From: Hetaerina americana
Taxonomy: Eukaryota > Arthropoda > Insecta > Odonata > Calopterygidae
Length of the DNA: 64,000 bases
Direction of reading: 5' to 3'
Assembly: GCA_022747635.1 (NCBI GenBank)
Contig: JAKTNV010000006.1
Location: 92,103,734-92,167,733, forward strand
Part shown: positions 1-10,790 of the stretch, in pieces
Position numbering within the stretch: position 1 is the first letter of the stretch
Layout: every line of letters starts with the position of its first letter
Translations under genes and position numbers: made by a program
The notes under the pieces: model-generated
Seen by the model: the letters and a program-made list of their open reading frames with translations, nothing else
Database searches by the model: none
What the model was told of the DNA's origin: nothing

Positions 1-745
1 GAAAATACCCACGGTCCATTATCTTCACACGCCATTATATTTCCTCATTTCAAATGATAATTCCATTGGCAATGTGTCAATATGATACGAGGCAGGATTA
101 TTTGAACTTTCGGACGAACAAAATGGTCGATTGCATCTCGGAAGAGGACGTTTTGATTGATTGAAAATAAAAAAAATAATTCATTTGGATTCAAAATCTA
201 AACAGTGTTTCGTTCATTCAAGGAGACCATGGTCCACATAAATGCTGACTTTAGGCTCAAGTTTCCTGCAAATGCATCGATGTGGCCGGGTGCGCTTTGA
301 GACCCCATATTTTGGTGTCTGATGTGCGTGCGTGTGCCGAGCCGTCGGTGCACCTCATTGCTGCGGATGGAGAGGTATCGCCTCCAGAAGGGTCGCTTAA
401 AATGCGGAATAAACGGCGCATCGCCTTTCCCACGCGCAACTATTTATATCAGTCTTGTGGCAATTTCAACGGAGCGAGGTTATTTTTGAGGTCTCGCTTG
501 AATGGTACATAATAATTCATTAACGAAAGAAATCACCTCTAAAAATGCAGTGATTTGTTGAAATCATGACACAGGCATTAAAAACTGGTGCAAGCAATTA
601 ACGGGCAGTGTTTATTCATTTAAAGAGTATGGAGCATATCCACAAAGCGGCGCTTTAATCATTTCGCTGAGGAAGAGAGAGCGAGAGAAGAATAATATGC
701 ACTCAAGCCTCGACTGGCGGGTAGGAGAATTTTGGCATAGTACGT
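1..745. other. unassigned non-coding DNA
   Basis: Moderately AT-rich sequence with only short reading frames on both strands (60-76 codons) that overlap each other and show no recognisable motif. I see no RNA gene or repeat here. Confidence 0.4.
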
Positions 746-885
746 AATGCGGACGGGAAATGTGAGACAAACGCAGAGGTAAAGAAGAGGGGTTTGTGGA
801 ACAAAGGAGAGGGAGACAAGAGAAATGGATGCAGGGCGTATTGAGTGGTGATGGAACAGCACGAGGAATAGTAGGAATGCCTTTA
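746..885 (+). mobile_element. faint remnant of the RTE-like LINE (RT C-terminal region)
   Basis: The stretch reads like a decayed copy of the end of the RTE-like open reading frame found many times in this window. It keeps the order of an ACAAACG..GAGGTA block, an AAGAGGGGTTTGT block, a GAAATGGATG.AGGGCGTATTGA block and a GTGGTGATGGAAC block. Intact copies have these at the same spacing (for example 20800-20920). No reading frame survives. This is homology by eye to in-window copies; an alignment could still reject it. Confidence 0.4.
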
Positions 886-889
886 AAAA

Positions 890-3800
890 TATGTCCTAAC
901 CAGGTAATTCTTAACTTGAACCAGAGTAGAAAAATCGGCGTTTGTAAATGCACTATCAATTCTACAGAATAAAAATCGTGTCCTGGGATATTTGGTCAAC
1001 ATTGTTACCATCACAATATTTTGCATTCCAGGATAAATAAATAGTCCTGCGATTTTTTATCATTCCATCGGATTTGAATTCAAAGAGAGGTGTTTGGGCA
1101 TTCCTTCAATTCTTCTTATATAGGGGAAGATTTGGTTACCTCTTGCTTTTTTATGCTCTGATAATTCGTCGTTTAAGGTTTAAGTCACCATATAACGTAT
1201 TTGCATTTCACGTTATCATTTGCAAACGCAACCTCTGCGTCGTGTTCCCATTCGTGGCAGGCCGAATCGAAAATAGAGGAATATTTTTGGGTCTTGAGAA
1301 ACTATCCTTCATCGAAATATCTTTCACCCTCCAAACTCTGCCACTGCACACCTCTGTAGCAAATTCATTCGTACTTTATTCCTTGCCGTATAATCTGCTC
1401 TTTTGTCCCATCAGACTCTTATATGACCCTCCACTAAACCGTATCTATAAACGCATTTACCAAAGTAGTTACAGTTTTTTTTTTAAATTGGGAGGTTAAT
1501 ATATGAAGACCCAATAGGAACCAAGTCATTAAAGAGCCAATTTCAACGAACATTTTCTAACGAAAATGCGTTCTTGGTACTTTGCATTGAACGCAAGAGC
1601 ATATTTTACTGTTTGCATAACCCTGGTATGGTCATGCAATATGACGAAAATCGACGCGTTGAGAATGTTTTGCCGCATAGACGAATAATTTTATGGAAGA
1701 AATATATCGGAGGCCAATTTTTAACGTCGATGTGATTGAAAAAGGCAATATAGTAATTAAATGACAGATACGATATTATGACTTCGATAATATTACCTTC
1801 CATAGTTAATAGATCAGATGTACTAAATAGACAATGTTATCGATGAGAAGTGTGAGAACACAAGGGGTGGTAATCTGTTCGCGTGCGATATGAGGAGAGG
1901 GACGCTCTCCACTACACGTCCATGGAGATGCCGTCCCAAGAGTAGCTCAGTTCCAGGTAATCAACGCACGAAAACCGGGTTTAACACGGCCCCTTAATCT
2001 TTGTATGCATTTCCAATCAAGTGAACTTCCAGTCGCTGCCCTAATACAACGTCCTGCTCGGGTTCTGCATTCCCACTACCCGCCCGCTCGTGTTATGACC
2101 AATGAATCCATTCCCTTCCACCCTATTCCCATGAACTGCACATTATACCCTCCCCTATATCTTGGGCTGCTATACTACAAAGAGGAATGTTTGAATTTCG
2201 CTGTCATATATTACCACTGGTCAAGAGAGGAATAGTTTTGCGTAAGCGACGTCAATACACACCACATGGACGACATTTCAAAACTCCGAGATTAGAGAAG
2301 TCCTCATTGTCATCCCTGGACATCAAGCAAGGGCGCTGTTATCGATGCAAGCCATAATTATCACCACATCGGTGATATATCGTCACCGACTGAATATCAC
2401 TTCTCCGAGGGCGTTCGATGCAGGAGAACAAGTGCCGCGCGTTCCACATTGGAGACGTGTCTCCAGCGATTAAGGATGAAGCGGTGGGAGGAGGGATGTT
2501 TGGAAAAGTCACGCGGGAGAGTCCGGTTGAGAAAGAGAGTTGCGTGCGTGGAAGGAAGGGGAGGTGCAGGGGTGCCGTGAAACGAGGGTGGGGTGCAGGA
2601 GGGCAAAGAAAGAGGGCCGGCCCCTCCGGAGGGGGGAAGCGACGCCAAGGGTGAAAGGGGAGGGAGGCAAAACTGGGTCAAAGGACGTGGAAGGGGTGGG
2701 TGCGGACTGGGGAGGGAGAAGCGACGGGCATCAAATGAGGAATTACGATGAGCGGCGGGGGCAGAGGGGCGAAACGGACTACGGCCGGGGATCGGGGGCG
2801 GAAATGTCAAAAGCAAGCGGTTTGAAATGCAGGCGGAGACGCGGCGAAAATGGATGCACAAACGAAGAGGTTTCTCGGTGCAGGGCGAGAAGAGGAAGAA
2901 GAGGTTGAAAGGGGAAGTGGAAGGAGAGGAGGTCTTACTGAGAGCGGTCATGGTGAATGCTGAACTGGACCGTGATGCTCTTGAATTATTTTACAAGACA
3001 CTGAAGTCGTTCTTCTGACGCAGCAGTCGCTCGCCTGTCGATGAATGCAGACGGCAGTGTCCTTGAAAATCCTTGCTCCCTCCATTTGTGAAGTGCGTGC
3101 CGTGATTCGATTTTGTGAGAGCAAAAACTATCCAAAGCTGTGCCTAGTCAATGGACAGCCAGTAAAGAGAGACAGTAATGAGTGAAGATTGAGAGAAGAC
3201 TACACTGAGGGCGGTAATGGTGGATGCTGATGGGACCGTGATGTACATTCAGAGCCGTGATGACAAAAGCTACGATTGTTTTCCGATCTGATCGCCTGAT
3301 AGTGCTCGCTAACTGAGACGTATCCTCTTATAGGACATACGCCTCGGATGTGTCCACGATTGTCCACGAAAAGCTCAGATATCACAAATTGTGTGCGATT
3401 GCGTGGGTGCCGAACGTGCTTGCCAACCGACTCAAAGAGCAAAGGGAGAATGTTGGATGGACGAACGTTTTTGCACTTTCTCCTCAGCCAGCCCAAATTC
3501 TCGACCCTGTGCTTATTCCTTCTTCTTCCACTCATGCAGCAGTGGCTTATCGCTTTGAAGACGTGTACGACCAAACGGGCCTCTCTTAAAAAAGTAACCC
3601 CCGTAGATTTACCGATAATGGAATAAAATAGGGACATGGATATCGTTAGTAAAGAAAATGGGAAAAGTAAAATGCAAATGGAAAAGTAATTGCATACTTG
3701 GAGAGTTGTAAGTGCTTTAGACGATTAAAAATTGATTTCTTCCCTATATGGTCAATCCTAAAAACAAATGGTTCTAAAATATTGATAAATTATATTTGTC

Positions 3801-3960
3801 TGCACATGATTCCTTAACTCAATTCTGATTGCTAAATTTCACGAGCAACCATCTATCCAACAACAGTAAATACTTAGATGTAAATAATAGTTTTCATTAA
3901 AGGCGAAAACTCTGAACGCAATTAAAATAATAATAATGATAAAATGATAAAAGTAAACAT
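890..3960. other. unassigned DNA, AT-rich then purine-rich
   Basis: No supported gene. A 141-codon frame at 1074-1499 is rich in Phe, Leu and Tyr, as expected of AT-rich DNA. A 184-codon minus-strand frame at 2397-2951 is the Pro/Ser-rich complement of a purine-rich block (about 2480-2920). An imperfect direct duplication of about 50 bases links 2931-2985 with 3204-3255; both contain ACTGAGRGCGGT.ATGGTG.ATGCTGA followed by GGACCGTGATG. The end of the stretch (3640-3960) is plain AT-rich DNA. Confidence 0.4.
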
Positions 3961-4001
3961 GCATATGTATATATATACGTATATAGATATATATATTTTT
4001 T

Positions 4002-5408
4002 TAGGTAATCTATCGGTTGAGGTAGGTTTTTGGATGGACACAACTACCAAATAAATATTTTATTACTCCTAACAAAACAATAAATTCAGGCACCCTACTC
4101 TAGATCAGGCCCCTCTTCATCTCTGAGGACTTCCTTCCTCCCTTCACCCCGTCCAACATGGCTATCAAGTTCCTCCCCTTTCCTAATTTCCCTAACATTC
4201 TCCCCTTTATTACAGTCTTCAACATCCCACCGCCGGTCAATACCCCCTTCATCCAATTTTCCTGCCTCCATAGGATTTCTCCCAACAAACACCATACCAA
4301 CTACTACCTCTTTTGTTTTCATGTCGGTCCATTTCACCTTCTCCATTCTTCTCCACACCCACATTTCAAAGCCTCCAGTATATGTCTATCCTCCTGCTTC
4401 AATTACCACGTTTCCGCGCCGTACAAAGCTAGGCTCCATATCAAAGTTTTTACGAGTCTTTTCTTAACATCCTTGCTCAACGTCCCCGTCATCAACTCCC
4501 TCCTCCTTGTAAAAGCCTCTTTCCTTGCGCAATTCTTCTCCTTACGTCCCTACTACTTTGACCGTGTTGGTCCAAAACACTTCCGAGATACGTAAACTGT
4601 TCTACCTGCTCTAGTTTTTGCTCTCCCATTTTAATGTTAAGCTTGGTCTTTTTCTTTCTAGAAAATCGCATAATCTTTGTTTTATTAATATTGATTCTCA
4701 TCCCATACCTACCGCACTGAATTTCCAATTCACTCAGGATTGCTTGCAGCCCCTTGGCTGACTGACGAACTAAAGCTTGGTCATCAGCAAACCTAACTGA
4801 TTTTACGAATTCCCCGCCCACCTTTATTCCTACCTCCAGTTCTTCCCATGCCTCTTTGATCATTTCCTCTGCATACAGATTGAACAGCAACGGTGATAAT
4901 GGGCAACCCTGCCTTACACCCTTTCCTAACACTGCCCATCCTGACTCCCCGTTTCCCACCCGCACCTGAGCGGTCTGAGACATGTACAGGATGCGGATTA
5001 GCCTCCTTTCCCTCCAATCTATTCCTATTTTCTGCAATATAATCATTAGTTTTTTCCAATTCACTCTACCAAACGCTTTTTCGAAATCTACGAAACAAGA
5101 AAATACCTCCTGGTTGTATTCTATATTCCTCTCGATTAATAATTTCATTACTGCAATGGCATCACGCGTAACTCTCCCCTTCCTGAACCCAAACTGATCA
5201 TCCCCTAAGTAATGATTTGCCCTACTCTCTATCCTTTTGTTTATTATCCTGAGAACAACTTTAGCTGCGTGGGATATCAAACTTATTGTCCTATAGTCCT
5301 CACATGATGTAGGCTTTACCTTCTTCGGAATTGGAACTAAAACTCATCTCACAAAGTCTTCCGGCCACATTCCTTCCTCATAAATACTACGAATTAGCCC
5401 ATATAGCA
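4002..5408 (-). mobile_element. 5'-truncated RTE-like LINE flanked by (TA)n
   Basis: Minus-strand copy of the dominant RTE-like LINE. The 3' end lies at about 4002, where the family's terminal block (GGTAGGTTTTTGGATGGACACAACTACCAAA in the plus direction, seen in several copies) meets (TA)n at 3965-4001. Coding homology runs from the stop codon at 4100 to 5405, where the copy is cut off inside the region upstream of the RT fingers and abuts a second (TA)n tract. Endonuclease and 5' region are missing, as expected from incomplete target-primed reverse transcription. (TA)n on both sides suggests insertion into a TA microsatellite. Confidence 0.85.
4100..5405 (-). pseudogene. reverse transcriptase of RTE-like LINE, broken
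   Basis: The longest open piece (4492-5280, 262 codons) holds RT blocks in order: FGFRKGR, CFVDFEKAF, VRQGCPLSPLLFNLYAEEM, SVRFADDQALV with the catalytic FADD, the thumb block INKTKIMRFSRKKK and FTYLGSVLDQH. Downstream, the C-terminal region (LEAFEMWVWRRM type) is frameshifted near 4500 and continues in other frames to a stop near 4100. Upstream, a TGA replaces the Ser codon in VRSVLVPIP at about 5340; the copy at 41.8 kb carries the same change. The product would be the LINE's RNA-dependent DNA polymerase. As it stands it is dead. Confidence 0.85.
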
Positions 5409-5423
5409 TATATATATGTTTGA

Positions 5424-5469
<46 letters not shown>

Positions 5470-5477
5470 ATATATAC

Positions 5478-5557
<80 letters not shown>

Positions 5558-5605
5558 ATATATATATACGTATATATATATATATATATATATATATACA
5601 AATAT
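5409..5605. repeat. (TA)n microsatellite
   Basis: Nearly pure TA dinucleotides with occasional CATA and CGTA interruptions. It lies between the truncated 5' end of the minus-strand RTE copy and the left terminus of a PLE. The Tyr-Ile frames read through it on both strands are artefacts. Confidence 0.97.
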
Positions 5606-5729
5606 TTATACATATATATTTATACATTTATAAAGATGTATATACAATGAAAAATGTTTATCAAGTTGGCACTAGCGAAAAAACACAAACACACAAACAA
5701 GAAAAGAAACACACGTTTTCAAATTTTCG

Positions 5730-6236
5730 GTGGTCAAGCCACCTCTCTCAGTTAGAATAGGGGATAGATTCTTCTTAGGGCCGTTGTCTGTTCCCCATCC
5801 TCAAAAATCACAACACTTCCTCCAACCTCCTTTTCAAATGCCCCTCTTTCGCCTTCAAATGGCCCGCCAACCTAGCAGATATCCTCAAATCCACCAAGTC
5901 GCTCTCAAAATCCCCTCACACTCCCAGAGCCGCGCCCACTCCATGTCATCGAGGAAGATGTATAAGCTCCCCTATTTTCACCACTCCATCCCGCCTGCTA
6001 ACTCTCTCCCGCCCTTCCCCCACTTCTCTTGCAATTCCAAGAATGTGGTTTATCTTCTAACCTGTAAACTCTGCCCGGCCTTTTACATAGGCCAATGTTC
6101 CGCACCCCTTAACCTTAGGATTAACAACCACCGCGCCTCGTGCAATCCCTCCTTCCCGTCCGCGGGTCACCCCATCCCTAAACATGCTTCCCATATAATA
6201 CTTCTTTCAACCAGTGCTGCAATGTTTCCGTCCTAG
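5730..6236 (+). pseudogene. GIY-YIG endonuclease domain of a Penelope-like element, partial
   Basis: The 168-codon frame carries a PLE-type endonuclease core: Cys101, NVVYLL at residues 105-110, a Cys-x2-Cys pair (112 and 115), FYIGQ at 118-122, then Arg130 and INNHR at 131-135. VYL plus YIG match the GIY-YIG two-strand signature, and the Cys/His spacing is typical of PLE endonucleases. The first 90 or so residues overlap the inverted terminus and are probably not real protein, so the ATG at 5730 is not meaningful. The frame stops soon after the core. PLE endonucleases nick target DNA to prime reverse transcription. No RT domain is linked to this one. Confidence 0.75.
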
Positions 6237-6861
6237 CGTCCCTTCCCACATCCGATAACCCTATAGAATAAAAAACTCTTGAAATGACATTTATTTAGCT
6301 CTCTATGGCCTATCAGCATCCGGGCCTCATTGTCGTTTACTGATGGGAATGGCCTGAATTGACGCTTTGTGGAAGCGATTAATATCGGAGAGTTGAATAC
6401 TTTGTTTTTCTGCATGAGTTTTGGTGTGCGTTGCCTTTGTTTGATTGTTGATCACGACTTTGTAAGTTGAAACCTGGGTCTCTTATGTTGCAATAGTTGC
6501 GGTGAGCAGATTGTTCTATTTTCCGATTTTGTGTCAATTCCACCTCTTCCCTCTCCTTCCTTTCCTATCTCCGCTCCCCTCTATCCTATCCTCTCCCTTT
6601 CCTCTCCCCAACCATTCCTCTCACCCCTCCTCCACCACCCGTTCTCCCCTTCCCTTTCTCTCGCACCCCTCACCTCTACTATTCCAGCAGTCATTACTTC
6701 TATATCTTGCGATTAAGACGGAGCAAAATCCCGTCGAAATGATCAAGAAATAACGTGTGAGTGATCTTTTTATGCTTGTCTCTATTGTTTGTTGCTGCCC
6801 AATCTATAACTATATATAGTTATATAATTTTCGCCAAATGGCGGGTTTTCTTGTTTGAATG

Positions 6862-6867
<6 letters not shown>

Positions 6868-6915
<48 letters not shown>

Positions 6916-6921
6916 TATATG
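6868..6921. repeat. (TA)n microsatellite
   Basis: Pure TA with one TGTA interruption. It follows a PLE-type terminus and precedes the CACACTACGTACGTATG segment that leads into the right terminus of the PLE remnant. A perfect 20-base palindrome of T/A-rich sequence lies just upstream (about 6802-6821). Confidence 0.95.
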
Positions 6922-7069
6922 CACACACTACGTACGTATGTTCTGTCCCTCTCTTCCTTGATAAAGGTGGTCACGACCACCGAAAATTCGAAAAATAGTG
7001 AGTCTCTTTTTTGTGTGTTTCTGTGTGTTTTTGTCTGTGTCCACTAGTGCTAAGTGTTATAAATTATAT

Positions 7070-7079
7070 ATACACACAT

Positions 7080-7153
<74 letters not shown>
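7070..7153. repeat. (TA)n microsatellite
   Basis: TA tract immediately beyond the right PLE terminus, with a short ACACACATACACACA lead-in. Confidence 0.95.
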
Positions 7154-7154
<1 letters not shown>

Positions 7155-7440
7155 CCAATCCATCCCCCCTGCGAATAACCGTCCCTCCATAATCCTTCCC
7201 TAGTCCCCGCCACTCACAGTCAACCCCTCTCACCCACTCTTACCCAGGCAGGCCCCCACCCAGGCATCGCGTCTGTCCAACCCCCCACCCACCCACCCAA
7301 CCCACACCAACTTGGACGAGTATATATATGCGTGAAAACGGAATATTTTCTTTGTACGTTCCTGAAGGTGCTGCAGTGTAGCGAAACTAGTTGAATATAA
7401 ATCAGTTATTTTGTGTGGAAACTGCAAAGTTATTTAGTGA
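7154..7440 (+). other. C-rich segment ending in a PLE-like terminal motif
   Basis: A C-rich block (7165-7315) is followed by CCTGAAGGTGCTGCAG and GTAGCGAAACTAG at 7361-7390. The arrangement of CTGA, a short GC-rich hairpin and GAAAC resembles the termini of the PLE families elsewhere in this window, so this may be the end of a further PLE family. No coding part is attached. Assignment is by pattern only. Confidence 0.35.
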
Positions 7441-9045
7441 AACTCCTGTTCGTAATGGATTTCCAAAAAGTCTCGGCCTCAACCATCAATCACGAAGGTT
7501 GCTCATCGAGAAGTGGCCTCCGTCTCCGAAGAGGGCGAAAATGGGGGTGGGGAGGGTAGGTTAAATGCGAAGGCTTCGCGAAATTGTCCGGGGATAGTGG
7601 GGTAATGCCCTCAAAACAAACATTATGATTATCCGTTTATTGAGCAGCGCTCGTACTTGAAGCGTATTATAATATGTGAGGACAATGAGCACATTAAGAT
7701 ACTCACCAATATTTCAGGTTTAGTCGCTTGATGGTTCTGGAACTGAAAATAAAGAGAAAAGCGCATTATGAACAACGGAGGAGAGAGTGTCATTAACAGT
7801 TTTCATAATTTATTTTGTGGGTTGCAATGCATTGATTGAATGTGTTCTCCCTTCAATTAGAACACTACAAGTCCATGATGCACTATTTACGTCGAAGGTG
7901 TCAGTGATCCAAGGGGGTAAAGCCTGAGAAAAATGTTTTCTTTGACGCCATGAGAATAAAATATAATATGCGAGTGAATATTGCTACAACGACATAGAAA
8001 ATTTTACATTGAATAATGAGTGATTCAAATAATTCAGACATTTGAAATTGACGTTTCTGACGCTTGAGCAAGAACTTCAGAATCAAAAAACTGCATTTTA
8101 AGCCTCCAAAAGTTCAAATTTCAAGCACTAATTTTTTACTGTAAATATTAATATTTATTTAAAGTTTTTAAATAATATTTAGTACTTATCTTCCTTGTAA
8201 AAATGCGTAAAAAACCTTGACGCACGAGTGCGTCAAAGAATGTCAGGAAAACAGCATAGAAAACATCACGATGAAAATGCGTCTGTCTCCTAATAATCAT
8301 CGGATAAATGCAGCGTTTACAGTTAGAGTCGTGAATAATCCGCGCCCTTCACATATTTTAATTGAAATTTCGGACTCCCACATCACTCGTTCCGTTTCTT
8401 TCTGCTGCCTTGCTCACGGAGACTAATATTGTGTGCTGTTGCTTAGAGCACGATAAAAGGCGCGAATCTCGTGTTTTACAAGCTGTCTTCAAAGATAGAA
8501 ATCCTTTTTACGTACAATGAAATGCATGCCATCTTTATGCCATGATTACTTTCAATTTTTCAAACAGCAATCTTTTTTCACCTAAAACGACCTTTCACTT
8601 ATTTTTCAGAAAGAGGTGGTTTTCGGCACTTATAAATCTGTTGCCTAAATTCGCATTAACACTCTATCCTGCAATGCGTCACCGCATTGGATTGCCAATT
8701 TATAGATGAGAATGCCATTATGTCCTCATTTGTCCAAATTAAACAATTTTTCATTACTGACTAGGCATAAGATTTCGAAAATATGTTTAAACACTGTTCA
8801 TTTCGGCTCAAATTACTCGAAAACGTGAGGAGAGGTGAGCGAAGGGCTTCCCGCCATCGTCTTCCCAAGATTAGGACCGATTCCACCGACCGCTGGTGAC
8901 TATTCTCAATGACCAGAAATAAGCTTGAGTTGCTTATGAACCTCTTTACGATTGGAACCATAGGGATCTTTACGTTGCAGGAGAATTTTTTCGAAATGCA
9001 CTTCGGGTCCGATTACATTTTGCTAAAGGATAACGGGTTCCTAGT
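7441..9045. other. unassigned non-coding DNA
   Basis: AT-rich sequence with only 60-69 codon frames and no recognisable domain. I see no repeat, RNA gene or element remnant. Confidence 0.4.
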
Positions 9046-9049
9046 AGTA

Positions 9050-9345
9050 TTATTTAGGGGAGGGTACCGACAGCTGAAGTAATTTGCGCCATTAGGGATG
9101 AATAGACAGGGTGGAGAGAAACCCGGCGTCGGCATTAGCCTGCTCTTTACGAAAGGCGCCAAGGGTTCCGCAGTTTAACGTTCCATTCGACAGACGGCGT
9201 ACTGACTCAAAGTGCCCTCCACAAAGCACCTCAAGTAGGGATCGAGATACCACTGAAAAATATTCAGTACCACCGGGATTTGAACCCTGGCCCTCTGAGT
9301 GGGAAGCCAGTGCAACCATAACAACGGATATTATTTCAAATTTCA
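9050..9345 (-). mobile_element. tRNA-derived SINE
   Basis: Read on the minus strand, a tRNA-like head at about 9345-9270 contains a pol III B box, GGTTCAAATCC (complement of 9276-9286), preceded by an A-box-like region (ATGGTTGCACTGGCTTCC) that looks truncated. The body carries GTTAAACTGCGGAACCC, GGCGCCTTTCGTAAAGAGC and CCGGGTTTCTCTCCACCC, a long conserved-looking non-coding body as in SINEs. I recognise this as a SINE-type layout but cannot name the family. The overlapping 87-89 codon frames on both strands are incidental. Confidence 0.65.
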
Positions 9346-10295
9346 CTGGCAATATCTTCAATTACTCTTCGTAAAGTAGTTTTTGGATATAAGATCGATT
9401 TTTTTGGCAAATGAAGACGTAAGATGTGTGTAGATGTTTCTTTGATGTGAAATTTTTGAATTGAAATGTATAATACCTTCACTTTTATGAATCGCTATTG
9501 TCGACATAATGATGCAACCGAGGTAGGAGGCCCCGATATAGTTGCGTAAGCATATAAAACGATGGACGGTTCCCCTCCACGCCGCCCTCTTCATTGAGAT
9601 GTGTGCACGCTCGACGCAAACCCCCGTGCACTCGAGCCGTGGCGATCTCAGTGGAAGTCCTGAATGCTGGCGCTCAAAGGAGCAGAGGCAAGCAGGAGAT
9701 GGGTGGGAAGAGAGGAGAGGGCGTGTGAAGCCCTCGAAGCGCCGCCCCCGCTCCGGCTGAAGCCCTTGTTTTCACGCTGCAACTTAACTGGTGTGCGGGG
9801 GGTCGCGAAAGGTGCAAAAGCAGCGAAAGAAGGCTCACGATATTAGCGGGCAGAGGTCGAGGGCCCAGCGACCAGCGGCAAGGCGAAGGTTTAACGGCCT
9901 CCTCTGGGATTTGAAGAGGGCCGGCGAAGGGTGCTCGGGTCGGCGAGTAACACAGGGTGGGGGCTTAAACCCTGGCGAGGGATTGAGAACGGCCGGAATG
10001 CGAGCACAGCGCGACGAGCTAGAGGGAGGATTGACCTCTCCGGGAATAAACAAAACCCAACGGATGCGCAATAATGAATCGCTCCGGATACATACACCCA
10101 GAGTCGCGAAAGACACGAGGGAAGGAAATGAAAGGATGTGCAGCCAGGGGTAAGCCACGGTTTCTTCATTTATTAGGCCCGACATGAGCCAAACAAAGAA
10201 GGGAACTTATTGCTGATCGCACAGCTTGCTGAAAAGTTTGATAGGCATGGGATGTGGATCAATAACAAGGGAGTTAAGGTACTGTACGAGGTATG
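9346..10295. other. unassigned DNA with a GC-rich, CpG-containing block
   Basis: The 9570-10030 part is clearly GC-richer than its surroundings and holds overlapping frames of 60-120 codons on both strands with no motif. It could be a CpG-rich regulatory or UTR region of a host gene, but no start, splice site or domain supports that. The rest is featureless. Confidence 0.35.
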
Positions 10296-10790
10296 CTGAT
10301 ATAAACACGTAAAATGTAGGGCATAAACTATAGCAGGTAGCTAATTTATCTAGGAAGTGTTTTGAACGAGAGTCGGTCAAGTTGTATGGGCAATAAGAAA
10401 TGAGTAGCCATTTGTAAAGTAGATTTGAAGAGGAGGATGACTTTCATGGCAACGATCTCGATTAAATATTTAAAGGAAATATCAATGAAAACTTTGATAT
10501 GAAGAGTAAATTGGTAATTTTTATGTAATTTGCTCTAAGGGTCGGAAAATAAGGCAGTAAGATACTCATGGGTTAGATGGTTTGAGATATGTGGGTGTGG
10601 AGAAGAATGGACGAAGTGAAGTGGACGGAAAGGAAAACAAACGTGAGCTGTCACGAATGTCTTAAAGGAGATAGTGGCTATGATAGTGTTATCCGAATTA
10701 GGGTTGGGAAGTGGATTGACGGAAGATTACTTTGGGCGGCAATGGGATGCTGAGGAGGCGCAGTGGACGGCTGCCGGACGGAACGAATGA
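10296..10790 (+). mobile_element. decayed RTE-like LINE fragment (RT C-terminal part)
   Basis: Recognisable blocks of the RTE-like family remain in order: AGCAGGTAGCTAATTTATCTAGGAAGTGTTTTGAAC near 10335 (the YLGSVL region), GAAGAGGAGGATGAC near 10430, AAAACTTTGATATG near 10488, and TGTGGGTGTGGAGAAGAATGGACGAAGTGAAGTGGACGGAAAGGAAAACAAACG near 10590 (the MWVWRRMEKVKWTEKKTN region). Stops and indels interrupt every frame. It is more diverged than the copies at 35-48 kb, so probably an older insertion. Confidence 0.7.

Larger units (their letters stand above)
5640..7065 (+). mobile_element. Penelope-like element remnant with inverted termini
   Basis: The left end (about 5645-5770) is the reverse complement of the right end (about 6950-7065). 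Both carry CCACCGAAAATT, then GAGTCTC/GTGTTTC, a run of TGTGTTT repeats and CACTAGTGC/CACTAGCGC next to (TA)n. Between them lie a GIY-YIG endonuclease remnant, a pyrimidine-rich stretch (6540-6700), and a second PLE-type terminus at about 6710-6860 followed by its own short (TA)n. The RT that a complete PLE would carry is absent. It is either an internally deleted element or two overlapping insertions. Confidence 0.65.

Noticed and set aside
1074..1499. 141-codon hydrophobic frame as a possible membrane protein.
   Set aside because: Phe/Leu/Tyr/Ile excess is expected from AT-rich DNA; no conserved motif, no upstream promoter signal.
2397..2951. 184-codon minus-strand Pro/Ser-rich frame.
   Set aside because: It is the complement of a purine-rich block, overlaps plus-strand frames, and has no motif.
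5344..5760. Several 69-114 codon Tyr-Ile-rich frames on both strands (also at 18.0, 43.3, 45.4, 46.0, 48.0, 51.3 and 51.7 kb).
   Set aside because: They are translations of (TA)n microsatellites, open on both strands by composition.
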